DNA of 64,000 nucleotides from NCBI GenBank assembly GCA_963277665.1, contig OY728121.1, positions 958,556,097 through 958,620,096 of the forward strand, in the 5' to 3' direction. Below are positions 1-13,320 of this stretch, piece after piece (the first letter of the stretch is position 1; each line of letters begins with the position of its first letter). The notes beneath the pieces were generated by a model. That model did not search any database and was not told the origin of the DNA. It saw nothing but the letters and a program-made list of their open reading frames with translations. Position numbers and translations under genes: made by a program. This DNA comes from Viscum album. Taxonomy: Eukaryota > Streptophyta > Magnoliopsida > Santalales > Viscaceae.

Positions 1-3000
1 TTTATATTATTACAATGAATCTAAGATTCCTTACTTACTTCGATTGTAGTGTTCACATCATGGTTTGACATCCTGATATGAAGTATGTGAGTCCCTAGAC
101 AAGGTCACTTGTGTTATTTAGGATTAGGATGTTAGGGTTCCTAAAGTAAGGTGGAGGTGGAGTAACATAAATCAACTCATGATATTTCATTCTCCATGAC
201 TACCAATAGGGTTGAATCCTAATCAGAGGTTGTGGAAAGAGCCTCACATAAGTTAATTTTTTTTCAACTTATATTTTGTAAGAGACATCCTATGATAGAT
301 TTTATTTAAATTAAATTGATAGCTAACATAGTAGAGGAATATATTTATTGACTTTGGCCACTTGGTTTAGGGACAATGTTCTTTTAATCCAAGAGTAGGT
401 TACATTTCTATAATATAATATTTTTGGTTAATCACATTCGGCTAACTAAATATTCACTAGAGGGTATAAATTTTCTAACATAAGTTAATTTTACTTAGTA
501 AGAGTATTTCCATTGAGTAATTAAGCATTTTGATTCCAAAATTCCTCAATTTAGGATTTAGACAACAATTTTTTACATTCTATATATAATGAATCCCATC
601 GAGTCTTGGGTGCATCATAACCAATCATTTTCACTAATCATTTAATGATGTTTGATGGGCCTATGTTGGTGGATTCTTTGGAAGATCTCCAATATTTTGA
701 TTATATCTTTGAAGATGGGTACACTTATCTTCATTAATTATTTTGATATCAATCATGTTTCCAATAGTTGTTACCTCACCACACTCTTCTATTATAGTGT
801 TATGCCCCATATTTTCTATATGGTGGGGTGTAGTTATATTAATTGATCTGATGTTAATTGTGGGATTCATATACAGATATTTCATTGAGTAGAGATAGGA
901 TTTATCATTATCTAAATATTAATCAATGGAAATATCGTAAATATCCCTGACATCAGTTTTCTTAGAAGATAATTCTGATAAGACCCCTATTATTCTCGAT
1001 ATACCCTCCTTGTGGTTACCCCAGTAATGAATTTCAGTGGTTGATGTTAAGATATTCCCCAATATAATCTACTGAACACATATCCAATAATTATGATATA
1101 TCACACAATGAAATGAACTATCAGGGATTCCCCTATGTGATCAATACTAATATGGAGAATACCAACTTATATAGAGGAGGAGGGTAATAATTCCACAAGA
1201 CATCTGGGTTGTGGTTGTCTTCACAAAATCCTTATCACATAATAGGCCTATTGGGGATTTTATGAACATAAGTTTTGTGGAGATAAATATTCCCCCATCC
1301 CTATGGGAAGCGGTTGATCCCAAAATACCAAAATGCATCGATTATAAAATTATTTATAACATTTTTTTTCTTTAACCAGAGAATGTGATGGGTGTACAAC
1401 ATTTTTTGGTCATGAATTATTCACCATTGAGGGTTTCTAAGTAATTTATATTTTTTCTTTCCTTTACATAGAGGATTATTTAATAATTATAACATCTTGA
1501 TTTATGAGTTATTCAATGTCCCACTCCCATTGAATATTTCATTTTAGATATCTTGAGATAGAGAGTGTATATAGGATAAAACAACAAGAATATGTAGATC
1601 TTAGGCCTCAAACATGACCTGAGGATATGAAGTTACATGAACTCTTCCCCAAGGGTCATTTTTCTATCAAGTTGAGTTAAAGTCATAAAATTGTATTTGA
1701 ATTATCCAATGCTAAAAAAATTTGGTGGGGGAATCAATGATTTCTTGGAAGAGAACCATTATTCTATTGATACCATCATAATAAATCCTCATTATTTTCA
1801 TTCATGAAATTAGTTTTTGAGACACTAAAGAGGAATCTAATTCAACATTATAAGAATGAAATCATCTATCCATTAAATTGTAGGCCTATTCCACATAATA
1901 TAGCTATCATATCTTGATATTGTGGACTCATCTTTCAGTTACTCACCATGGAATCATCTTTCAAAACCTCTAAAATATTATTCTTGGATGTTATTATATT
2001 CTAGAACATAGTTTTTATATTTCCGTCAATAAAATATTCCTATGTTACCATATTATTCTCCTCATCCTTATATGGGAATTATTTTATCTAAAATAATAAA
2101 TATGGTCATTTAATGGATCCTTTATCAATCGGTGTTGGGGTTTTAATAACTTTATTGTATTCTTAAATGAATATGCGGTGTAGGAGAGGCATAAATAGTG
2201 ACAGTCTCTTCAAAAATACGATAGATTGGGGTGAAACATTGTTGACTATTAATGAGGAAATGAGTATGTAAAATATCATATTTTTATGTGACTCCATATA
2301 TGAGTTCATCCTAGATAAACTTTTTTCATTTAGAGAAAGTTATACTAAGGTGATAGATCACTCGATGGAGGAATTATGCAATGATAACCATAGGGAAAAA
2401 CTCCATGTGGGACTTTATATTCAAAATGTTGGATAATAAATCTTATATGGATTGATGTCTAGTTTTGGGGATGAACTCCGAAACATACACCCTAGGGAAG
2501 ACCTCCACGGTGTGTGGTCTAGATTTCAGGGGTGAGGACCTTCATTGTTTCTAATACCTAATGTATTGGAAAGGGGAGTAACTTCTTACTCGTTGAAATT
2601 TTTTGTATGGAAAGTATTTTTTCAACTAGTTTCATTTTTTGGACCTTCATGATTGATTTTAATATTTTTATATGGAGGAATTCTTAGGTAGGTAATCTAT
2701 GATGGTCTTCTAGATATTCCAATCGTAGTACTATGGGAATGACCTCTTTGGTTATTTATTCCATCTCCAATCTCCGACGATTCTATTTATTCTAAAGTCA
2801 TTATTTATATATGTTTTAGTTATTTATGAATATATGTCTTTATCAAGGTAGGGATATAATCCTTCTACTAATTTTTATATTACCATTGATTTATATGTAT
2901 ATAAATTTATGGTTAGTCAATCAAGGCTAGATCCTTAATTATGATATGATTTTCCAAATACATGGAACAATCCTATTATGTGTGAACCCTAATAAGGAAC

Positions 3001-5789
3001 CTCCTTCCCATTATAGGTATATGCCAATGGAATTATCACATAACATCAGGAATATTCCAACATACATCACAATATAGAAAAGGTATGAGAATATGACCTC
3101 ATTTTTGTTCTTAAATCAATATCACAACATGTTGATTGGCCACCATGGTGAGTAACTGAATATTAGCCTTTTCCTTGATGGGTGCCACATGGATATAATA
3201 ATGGGAATCATGCATGTGTGTAATACTATAGGCCAACCATTTTTTCACACCACAACAAGATTTTATCTCATCTATTATGAGAAAGAATACATTATTACAA
3301 CAGATCCATTTTTAGAGTATACTGATGTGCTCCATTGGTGTTAGGAGGAATATGAGCCTCTCGTGAACCAACTTTTGAGGAATACTAGTGAAATATAGTT
3401 GGAACAAGAATATATGACCAATATAGTTCATTATTCTTGTCCATAATATGATTACTAACCTCATTAATGATGGTGGGAATATAGTCCTAGTCCTATGTAT
3501 CAATTGAAGAAGACATATAGGAACCTCTAATGGTAGAATAATGAATTTTGTCTATATCCCTTAATTCCATTGTGACTTTTTAATAGTGTTCCAATATTTC
3601 CACTCCCATGATATATATTTATCTTTTAAATAGTTTAGTTGGGATTTTAGACAACCCTAAAATTTAGGTTAAGATTTAAAAATGGGATTATTAATTAATA
3701 GTGGTTATATAGGCATAATATTAACTGTGAATTGGGATACGGACCCAATTGTGCATTTTACAAGGATTGATGGAATAAATCATCTTTGAGAAGATAAATT
3801 TTTGCATTTTACATTGATTCTAAGAAAATATGGTGACATGTTCCATTTCTAAATTATAGAACATTATGGAAATCTTATATAGTAGGAATTGGAGTTTGGG
3901 ATGATTACTAATCTTTTTGGTCTTCCTTCATCAGATTGATACCTTCCTAGGCCCTCGTGTCTAAGTAAAAAAAGTTATAATACTACGGGTATCTTATTTT
4001 TTTATGAGGTGGGGAGTGTATTTCATGATAATAATATTAGATATGGTTGGTTTGGTCCTTCATAGGTGGATCCGAGGTGTTAGTGTGGATGTGGTTAGCT
4101 CCTTCCTATATCTCACAACAATAAGTATGTATGGTGTTGTCACATTATGGGGTTAAGAATAAAAATCAATTTAATGATGATATATGAACCAGGGGGTCTA
4201 TCACTCAACTTTTAATAGGATATATTGGGTACAATTACCTTCTATTTAGATGAACTATAACATTTTCAATATCTATGGAATATGTGTGGTTACAAAATTT
4301 CAATGTAGTAATTTTGGTGGCAACAATAAGGCTACTAGGTTTTTTCCATAAGAGGTTTAGAAAACATACACTCCATACATCGATGGTATGTATCAATGTG
4401 TTTTCTTGGAAAGGTTCTTACTTGAATTTAAAACATAACAAAAATAAAATTCAGATTATTTTTCATGTAAATATACACATTCAACAAATAATTTTCATAA
4501 AGGATTGATATCGGGTTCACCATTCACATTCTGATGAGGTCATCAACATACTCTCAATTTTTAGGGTGTAAGTGATATTTTTAATGGATGGTAGGAACTA
4601 TGTTTTTTTAACAAGGACTCTTCAAAATGCACACTGGGTGTGAAGATGAGATACCAAACTCATCACACTATTTACGGGGGAAATATTTCCTACTTCTATC
4701 CTCTCTTAAAAAGTTTGGTTAGGTTCATGAATGCTTCTAAAATCCTATACTTATTCTAATTAACATCATGTTTGAAATTTAATTTAAACTATTCATTAAC
4801 ATGAAAATTTGTATATATAATGGGTTCAATACTGATATTACCATATATACATATTAAATGATAAATATAGACTGTACTGTCTATATATATCACATGTTTT
4901 CTATATTTCTTTTATTATTCAGAGATCCTATATTATAAAGACACAATATTGGGAACTCTATATATTTTCCCCCTATGGGGAGGCGATAGGTGTTTTAGAG
5001 CTGAGATTGGATCCTCGAGTGGGGCTTCCAACATAAATCAATGAACGGAATTAGAACCAGTGTAGTTTTCAATCATTCATTATGAAAATCCATACATTTT
5101 AGATTCATGTTACAAAGACTATTTTTGTGATATTTAAGGTCTTGTATCATTAACTACATTCAAGTATTTTAAATTCATACATAGTGGACCATTGGTAAAA
5201 ATTCACCTAGAAATAGTTGGTGTGGGAATTATTCTTGAGATATATTTTCTAGTTCCTTTCACAAAAAATTATGGACCATTTTTGAAAAATTAAATTATAT
5301 GGAATATAGATCATTATGGTAAATTCAATGAGTAATATGGCTCAGTGACGGTTTAGTTCATGATGTTGGGATCTAATCTCAATTTTTAATTATAATAATT
5401 CTAAAAAATAAGTATAAAATACCATATATTTGGAGTTTCATATTCTAATGCCTCATGATTTGACCTTACCATGATGTTTAATGTCATGTGGTATGTAATA
5501 TTTGTTTCATGAAATGGGTGACAATAGTTATTTAATGGGACATAAGTAATATACCATGAGTGTAATTACTTTTGATCTAACTCGATACGATGATGGAGTG
5601 GTAATTTGGAAGAAGATTAACTCATTTATATGAATTTATTTCAAGAAAATATTAAATGGAAACTTGAAAACACAAAATTTGGTTACATAAAAAAATGAAT
5701 AAATATTGATCATATGTAACATGGATGGTTTTCATTGGGGGTGGATAACATATACCAATGACACCCCCTATTATACATTGGTTAATGGT
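1..5789. other. Unassigned A+T-rich intergenic DNA
   Basis: No gene, RNA gene or retroelement domain could be recognised on either strand. Open frames here are short (77 codons or fewer), lack known motifs and look like chance frames. Slightly G+C-richer patches occur near 2,460-2,540 and 4,975-5,040 but carry no identifiable motif. The stretch is probably decayed transposon sequence, which I infer only from the neighbourhood. Confidence 0.5.
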
Positions 5790-6380
5790 GCACTATGAAG
5801 AGGGAATATCTCTAATAGTGATTGGGGTAGATTTTGTTCATGAAGGGTCCTGGTAGATGAACTTTTATAAAGGAACATTATGATATATCTTTCATGAAAG
5901 AGGCACACATATGAGCCCATGGAGAGGATCCTCACTAACAAAGACAAAAGATATAGTATCAAAAAATATCCTAAATGGGTCTCATGAAGGATCCCTCACA
6001 ATGGGGCATCAGGGAAAAGACCTTATGGATATGCCTTCAAACATGAACCTTTTGGAAGAAAATTGACAACGGGACCTTATGAATATGATCTAGTGGATGA
6101 TCCCTTTCAATTAATCCTCATGGGGGCTGTGTCGTGAAGGGATCATATTGATGGTCCAAAAAATGGAAACTCATGGATGGTCCCTCATAGGGTACCATGA
6201 GAATGGGATCTTAATAAGGGACCTTGGTTATAGGCCATCATGAAGCGACCTGAAATATGGCCCCCATGAAGGGACCTCTAAGATGATCCCACATGAAGAG
6301 GCTTTAGGGATGGTCCCTAATGATGGAACATCATGGATTTCCCCTCATTTATAATCCTCATATAAGGGCCATTATAAAGA
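5790..6380. repeat. Degenerate minisatellite, about 26-27 bp period
   Basis: A core resembling CATGAAGGGACC followed by a TATGGAT-like half recurs through the interval. Clear copies start at 5839, 5893, 5918, 5983, 6239, 6265 and 6292. Spacings of 54, 25, 26 and 27 fit a unit of about 26-27 bp with diverged copies between. The array is richer in G on the plus strand than its surroundings. Comparable short arrays lie inside the LTRs near 19.7, 22.7 and 45.6 kb, so this could be the array of an otherwise unrecognisable LTR. It does not encode a convincing repeat protein. Confidence 0.7.
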
Positions 6381-9300
6381 ATATTTTCATTTATTTATTT
6401 CTTTTGAGTTTGTCTCAAGAATTTCTAGGTGATTTTTTCTTGGGTTATTTGATTTTAGAAGAGACGTCACACTATTCCATCAACGATAAAAGGTACATCT
6501 GAATGAAGAAATGTTCATCTAATTTCTAATAGATATACTAGTATTTATAGTAAACTCGTTCTAGAAATTACTAATTGAAATAGGAGTTAGTTTATGATTT
6601 ATGGGATAATTATTGGACAATAGAAATTTTTTGAATCTAATCATAAGACCAAAAATGTATATGACTTTGTGATGAAGACATGAAGCCATGAAATGATAGA
6701 TCATACCATGTAACAACATAGTCACAGAATATCTCCACCGTATTTTTTTGAATATTAGCCTAAAAACCCAACATACAAATAGAATTTTATTTATTAGAAG
6801 TGATTTAAATTTTATCATATTATTTTTAATTAAATTATAAATATTGGAATAATAGGATACATCATAATGAAGAAAATGTGTATGCATGCACTAAAAATAT
6901 ATATAATGTTTTAATCATTTAGAGAGTAGTTTTGATGGTAGATATTAACGATAGGATTTCTTATAATAAACCAAAAAAAATATCATATATATGTTTTGTT
7001 GAACTATGATGAAAAAAAACAATGAACATATTAAATGAACATGATATTTATATTTTTGAGTTTTTAATGAGAAATGATTTAAAATTTTATTATTATTGAT
7101 TATATGATAAATATATTAGAAATTTATTTCTAAATATTACTAAATTATGCCTAAAAATTTAACTGATGTATTTTTATATTATGTTTTTAGAGACAAGTAC
7201 ATTGAATTTAATTATTTCCCAGAAAATTATATAATAAATTTTTATTAATTTGTAGTCATCACTGATGTTTAAAAATATTCAGATAACAGGGATACAAAAT
7301 TGCATAAACTCAATACACCAATATCTGAATTCTATAAATTCTATATCATTTAATTTTTTATGGATTATTATTTGATATAAAATTATAATATTGTTTAAGA
7401 AGAATATCTCATCAATATTTTATTTTTAAGAGGAACAAATCACATGGAATCTAATATTTAATTCTATAAATGTGTGGGAGAAATATTTATAATTTCATAT
7501 TTTGAGATGAATAATATCAATACCTTTATCGTGTTATTCATAATAAAATCATAGATGTTTTCAAAATCATCCATACAAATGATGTGTTGATTTAATATTT
7601 ATATATAATATTGATTCGAAAAACCATTTGTGTTGTAATGATGACATTTAATGTTTATCATATCAGATATTTTTCTTCAAGAATAAATCCACTCATCATG
7701 TAATATTTTATATATGGAAAATATTGTAACTATTATATTATTTAAAAATATTTTTTACCAAGGATATATATGATGACCATTAAAATATATAATGTTGAAT
7801 AATTACCTTTCATATTTTCGTAAAAAAATACATAATAATTATTTATAGTTAAGATTCAGTGATGAAAATTTCATGGATGACGATTCTTTTACTAATTTAT
7901 TCAAAAATATATAAAATTATAAAAATAAAAAATTGAATAAAAATTGATAAATAGGAAAATGGGGATGGTGTTTGAAAGTAGTATTATATAAGAAAAGATC
8001 ATGAGGTGAAAATTTCATTTTTTTTAAAGTTGGTAAATTTTAAATTTATATTTTGTATAAATAAAAATAAACTTTTTATCCTAAGTAAATGCATTTTTTA
8101 ATGAAATATAATTAATATGATAACATTATTAATGGGGTTGATCATTGTTGTATAACCATGATATTAAATATACCAGTTGATGTCTACATGAAAATTGGTA
8201 GTGACCAACTCAATATATTTTTGTAATCATTGAATAATCCATTAGGTAGAGGTCAATAAAGTTCATGACCAATAGAATTAATTCTACAATTAATTGGCTT
8301 TTAAATGATAGATCCACAAGGTAGTATTGTCACATATAATTTATAATAAATTTATAGATTAATTAGTAATTACCTTGATTTTTTAATTCTTTCTTCAATG
8401 ATGAATCAGTAGAATATATTCATTATTAAATATTTTCATTAAAGGATACAAAGATAGAATCCCTCTTAAAGTAATCATCACGTTCTCCCAAATCATGTAA
8501 CATCTTCCTATAATTACTAGTTACTTTTGTGGTTGATTTTGTATGCTTGAATTATTCGTTATTGGTCACAATAAGAATATATTTCATGATAGAAGATTAA
8601 TTAGATTCTCAAGTCATGAGTGGGTAGAGGGGGATCAACGATCATGATCTTAAGTGTATTATAGATAGGGCTTTCTCTCTTGGGCATTAATAACTGTCTA
8701 TAGGTTTGTTGTGCATGACATGAAAATATCCATGAAATGTGATAAAATAAGCTATTTGTAGTTCTAGGTTAGGGTTTATAATTTCTTATTGGACCTTATC
8801 TTGATACCAAGTCCATATAAAACCCTATTTATAATAATAAAATAAATATTATTATTAATCGCTAGATATTACCAACAAATTTAGAAAAATAAATATCATA
8901 TGTTAAATAAATTAATAAGTATTTATTTAAATGATATTGAATATATCACTAATAGCCCAACCATTATACTCTATCTATTTATCCTGGTCGATATTTATTG
9001 TACCCTGAATAATTAAATTTTTTTAAATAAACTAATTTTATTTCATTATTTTATAATAATTATAATAGGTTTTTCAATCACAAAATCATATGAATATATA
9101 TTAATTATTTTTCAACTCACATATTTATTATTATGAAAAAAATTTATTAAATCATGTTGAACAACCAAAAAATATTATTTATTAAAAATAATTAGTAATA
9201 TTATTTATTTATTTGGTTAAATTCATATAAAATATGACTGAGATATTGGATAGACCTATTGCATCACCCATTAGGATGTATTCCTAATGGAATTTGGAAG

Positions 9301-10239
9301 ATCTTCTAGAAGTTCAAGGATAGAATCTAACAACATTCCATAGAACCCATAAGGAATGATGGTAATTTATTAAAACATATAACCTCATACAAATTCTCAC
9401 TATGTAATATAATACCCTTATCATGATATATCTAATCTACATCGTTTCTTGATGTTTTCATCTACCAATGCGCTTATTTTATCATTATTTTTCTATTATG
9501 AAACAAACATGCAGAAAAACATTCATCGATATGAGATTATTCCTGTAATTTCATTCCCGTGAAGGGTCATGAGGTATAAGCATCCATTGAAGAAAAATTG
9601 GGACAAATAATTTCCCACATTATTGATTAATATTATATCATCCCAATAGCAACCAACATATCCTACTTTACAATGAGAATATTTCATCACCATTTTTAAC
9701 AATACATCAAATTATGTGTTTGATGACCATAATTGAAAACAATATTAATATACAGTGATAATTATGCACACCCACATATATGTACATCTAGTGACACATA
9801 TGAATATTGATTGTTTTTTGGTAGTTAATTTTCATACAGTCACCATCATTAATGATTTCAAATGGCATACACCATGAGAAGCTGTTTAAAATACCCATGA
9901 GTTTTCACCCTTGATAACATGTATCATTTATAACCAACAAAATTATATCATTTTAATATAGAACTTATATTTAAGAATAATTCCATGAAGCTTCTAGGTT
10001 ATTATCATCATTAGTAACTTCTATAAAATTTCTATGTAACACGTACCTCTCAGATATTATCACATACTACATCACATAGAAGAATGATTATAATATGATT
10101 GGAACAATATTAATTTTTTAAAACAACAAAAAAATATTAATAACATATATATAAGTTGGATTGTGGGAATAAATTCCATTATACACCAACTTACAATAGA
10201 CACAACTTGTAAAAACCTTCAACACCTAGCTCCAACATT
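6381..10239. other. Unassigned A+T-rich DNA
   Basis: No supported gene. The longest open frame (6561-6887, minus, 108 codons) has no recognisable motif, and its composition simply follows the A+T bias. The part next to the copia remnant (about 9.2-10.2 kb) could hold the 3' end or LTR of that element, but no LTR end, purine tract or repeat partner was found. Confidence 0.45.
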
Positions 10240-10564
10240 GTATTCATGCTTCTAAAGAGATAATTCTTTAGTCAAAGTGAATTCCATTTTTTTTTCCATA
10301 GAAATACCTTTCACCACAACTTTTCATGTATATGAATAATTTCTCAATTGGTAAAACTGAAAGAGTTTGGTAATTATCTATTAATGTTAACTTAGAACTA
10401 TTGGGAGAGCCAGCAATAAAATATTATAACTATCTAATTTGATTGGCTCATTACTGTTAATCACCACATGAAGATAATGAGAGAATTTTTATATTAAAAC
10501 TCATTCCATAGATCAATTATAATCAATTATATAATCAAAATAAATTATTGAATCATAAAAAACT

Positions 10565-10645
10565 AGCTACCTTAAACTCTTCCAAATCATGACTCTTCCA
10601 TTGATACTTAAGAAATATCCACACTATGACATCTGATGATTCTTA
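10565..10645 (-). pseudogene. copia RNase H fragment
   Basis: Minus-strand translation gives a segment like 'CGYFLSINGRVMIWKSLR', with a stop just before the first C. It corresponds to the copia RNase H stretch usually reading SGYVFTLNGGAVSWKSSK. The conserved G-Y-x-x-x-x-N-G and W-K-S pattern is kept. It lies just beyond the end of the reverse transcriptase remnant, as expected in copia order. Stops interrupt it and no catalytic set can be traced. Confidence 0.7.
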
Positions 10646-10678
10646 TCTATATAAAATCATTACAAAATGGTCATATTA

Positions 10679-10879
10679 TTATATTGTATTACATATATAA
10701 TGATATCCATAATAGAAAAGAAAATTATACTCACCAATATTGGCATGATACCTATATACAATGCTCAAGGCATAAGAAACATCAATACTAGAATATAAAA
10801 TGGTACATATGATTAATATAACCATAGATGAGTATGAGACCTTACTCATTCTGTCTACCCCTATTGTGTCTAAGTACAT
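10679..10879 (-). pseudogene. copia reverse transcriptase-RNase H connection
   Basis: An open stretch of 66 codons. Residues 10-50 read like the copia segment that begins R-M-S-K-V-P-Y and continues through a 'MY..LCTRPD..YA.S..SRY..NPGE' pattern. Here RMSKVSYSS, IDVSYALSIVYRY and ANIGEYN are visible. In an active element this joins the thumb of reverse transcriptase to RNase H. It is open only because of its short length; flanking parts carry stops and shifts. This match identifies the superfamily better than any other piece of the remnant. Confidence 0.8.
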
Positions 10880-10979
10880 ATTTTAATGGATTGATATATA
10901 ATAGGTAACACTGATAAAAATCCATCCATTTCTAGTTATATACTAAAAATTATTAGTATTTGGACAATTTATATACCAT

Positions 10980-11300
10980 GACATAGTCCATCTAGCCTCT
11001 TGGATCTATGAGAAATATTCTTCATCCCTAAAATATAGGTTTCTTCATTGTCATTTTTCATAATGAATACATGTTCAAAAATTCCTTATTTAATTATAAG
11101 ACTGATATAGTGTTTCTAATAAGTAACATTTCATTAACATACACTAGTAGAACAACATCCACTCTCCCACTAATAATCTTGTAAATAAAATGGGAATTTG
11201 TTTTCTAATTGTAACAAAATTATTTTTAGCTTCATCGAACAAAATGTCCTATGACATAGATGATTTCATAAATCCATTAATGGTCTTTTACTACATAATT
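10980..11300 (-). pseudogene. copia reverse transcriptase palm fragment
   Basis: At 11,127-11,165 the minus strand encodes VVLLVYVNEMLLI, a decayed form of the copia polymerase motif L-V-L-Y-V-D-D-M-L-L-I; the two catalytic aspartates now read N-E. Just upstream in the coding sense, ILFDEAKNNF matches the copia stretch preceding that motif (usually RFDEAIKSFGF). Downstream, G-x-R-I-F matches the I-L-G-I-R-I element in another frame. Stops and frame changes are frequent. Loss of both aspartates excludes activity. Confidence 0.8.
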
Positions 11301-12169
11301 TTTTTAGCATTTCCTAGAATCCAAAAAATTTCTACATATGTTATAAATAAATAATCCTAAAGATACCACCTATGAGAGGATATTTTTATATCTATTACCC
11401 AAATAATATATTCCTAGAAGGCATATATGGAAAGTAGTGTTTTGATCAATTTTGACATCCCAATCAGATAAAATGTTCCATAATATTCAATTAGTTTATC
11501 ATATTTAAACTATTAATCCACACACTAGGATTTATATATATTTGATTTACCATAAATTTAATTTTTTTGAATAACCATATGCACACAATGAGGTTTAAAT
11601 CAACTGAAAGATTGACCAAAACCGAAAAATTATTTTAATATATGTAATAATTCTCATAATTCATTGAATATTTCCACTTTTATTCTGATCTCTCTACTAT
11701 ATTTTTATAGAAAATAAGACCATTATTGACATGAGATAATCAGTCACTATCCTTATGGACTAGAAATAAAATATCTTAATAGTTCTTTTTCAAATCCCAT
11801 TTTCCTATATAATAAACATTTTTTAGGAGAAAAATAATCCATGGGGGCCTTTGGAATCTTCTCCTGTAACAACACATGTGTATCTTTAGAATCAAAATTA
11901 CTTAATTCAATCTTGTTTCAACTACACTTCTTGAGGATGTCCTCTATTTAAATAATATTATGTTATCTTCTAATGGTTTACTTATAAAAGAAGGTTTTAT
12001 AAAGATAGTATCCCCCTTGTTTCTATGGAATAAACTATAAAGATACACATTGTAACCTATGGATCTAGTTTTTTCTATAGATTTACATAAAAAACTTCTG
12101 GAAACTCCACACATGAAAATATGAAAAAACTTCTATATTTACACTACAATAGTTTAAAGGAATACCATT

Positions 12170-12560
12170 TTCTACTTTACATGATACGTAGTTTAGTCTT
12201 CATAATGTAGTGTGTATGAACATCCATAAAAAGATAACTGAGGATCTACATGACTCATCATTGACCTCAACTAGTTGATAATGGTGTGATTGATACTTTC
12301 ACAAACCGTCTTCACAAATATTGAATATAGAGGAGTTAGTTGTGATAAAATACCAAACTCAAAATGTTTTTTTATAAACTATTAGTTAAGATATTCACCA
12401 AAAAATCAAATTTGATCTGTATTATATTCGTATGATTTTGATTCTCAAATTAATTCGTGAATTATTTGATTATCTCATAGAACATAGACTTATACCTCGT
12501 TACGTAAACATATTTGTATGTAACCATGTCATTAGTAAATTTAAAGAAGTATGAATAACA
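12170..12560 (-). pseudogene. copia integrase fragment
   Basis: Minus-strand pieces in different frames line up with copia integrase in the right order. First comes an F-K-x-F-x-N-E-V-E-N-Q-like segment (about 12,430-12,470). Then FGILSQLTP (about 12,335-12,365), matching the C-G-I-V-S-Q-L-T-P-P-G-T-P segment. Then LRSMMSHVDPQLSFYG (about 12,225-12,275), matching the V-R-S-M-M-S-x-x-D-L-P-x-S-F-W-G helix after the catalytic glutamate. Several stops and shifts interrupt it. Confidence 0.8.
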
Positions 12561-13209
12561 TCCTCAATATTATACAAGAAGTTGAATACAAACATCAATG
12601 TTTAATAAATTTAGAAGATCTATATTCCAATTAACCTACTCACAAAATAGTGGTTTGGTCATATTTCCAAATGAACAGTCATGACATCATTAGAGTGGTT
12701 TTTGCTAAAAAGCATCAAAATAACCATCCTTATTGATATTTGTCTATTTATTTTTATCTACATGACCAAGAATGTGATGGGTGTGAAATTATTCAGTTGA
12801 ACTTGATTCATTATTGATTAAAAATGATTGATTTTCAAAATTAAATACATGGGAAACATTATTTAGATTATCCATACAAAAAATAATTGTTTTTATAAAA
12901 TTCTCTTTATTTATTTACAAATATGAAAAAAAATCCATAAATATATATTCCATAAATAATGAATATGTTCATGGTAACACTATAAACATAATATATGTTC
13001 AATAAATCCATGATTAAACCAATTTTAAATGTGATATATTATTCTACAACTATTTTAGTATCCGGGATCTCTCCATTAGAAGCCTATATATCCCCCTTTT
13101 TTCTTATAATATTTTAAAATATACTTCATTATTTATTTTTAAAATATATGTGAGCAATACAATTTGTATATAATAAAAAATAGTTTCTATATAAAAATAC
13201 ATAAGTCTA

Positions 13210-13300
13210 TAAATAATACACTTTCATCTTCCCCATACATCTTAAAATTTGTGTAATTCTACAAATATGTCTTTTCTTACCATAGTAAAAAAAATATAGT
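13210..13300 (-). pseudogene. copia Gag zinc-knuckle fragment
   Basis: The minus strand reads YYGKKRHICRITQI, resembling the copia CCHC knuckle C-x-x-C-K-K-K-G-H-x-K-x-x-C. The G-K-K-x-H core is kept but the zinc-binding cysteines are not. It lies upstream (coding sense) of the integrase remnant at about the expected distance. Taken alone it is weak; it is supported by colinearity with the other copia pieces. Confidence 0.45.
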
Positions 13301-13320
13301 GTTTTCCTTTTTTCTCTTTT

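Larger units (their letters stand above)
10240..13320 (-). mobile_element. Ty1/copia retrotransposon remnant (gag-pol part)
   Basis: On the minus strand, from high to low coordinates, I read degraded versions of a Gag zinc knuckle, integrase, reverse transcriptase and RNase H. That order, with integrase before reverse transcriptase, defines the Ty1/copia superfamily. The recognisable part covers about 2.8 kb with stop codons and frame changes throughout. No LTRs were identified. The lineage within copia is not determined. The element is certainly non-functional. Confidence 0.8.

Noticed and set aside
2461..2540. Segment with CTCCACGGTGTGTGGTCTAGA resembling CACCACCGTGTGGCCTAGAG at 29,082
   Set aside because: Only about 20 bp of similarity, in unrelated surroundings; could be chance.
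6561..6887. 108-codon open frame, minus strand
   Set aside because: No recognisable motif, composition follows local A+T bias, no promoter or homologous partner; chance frame.
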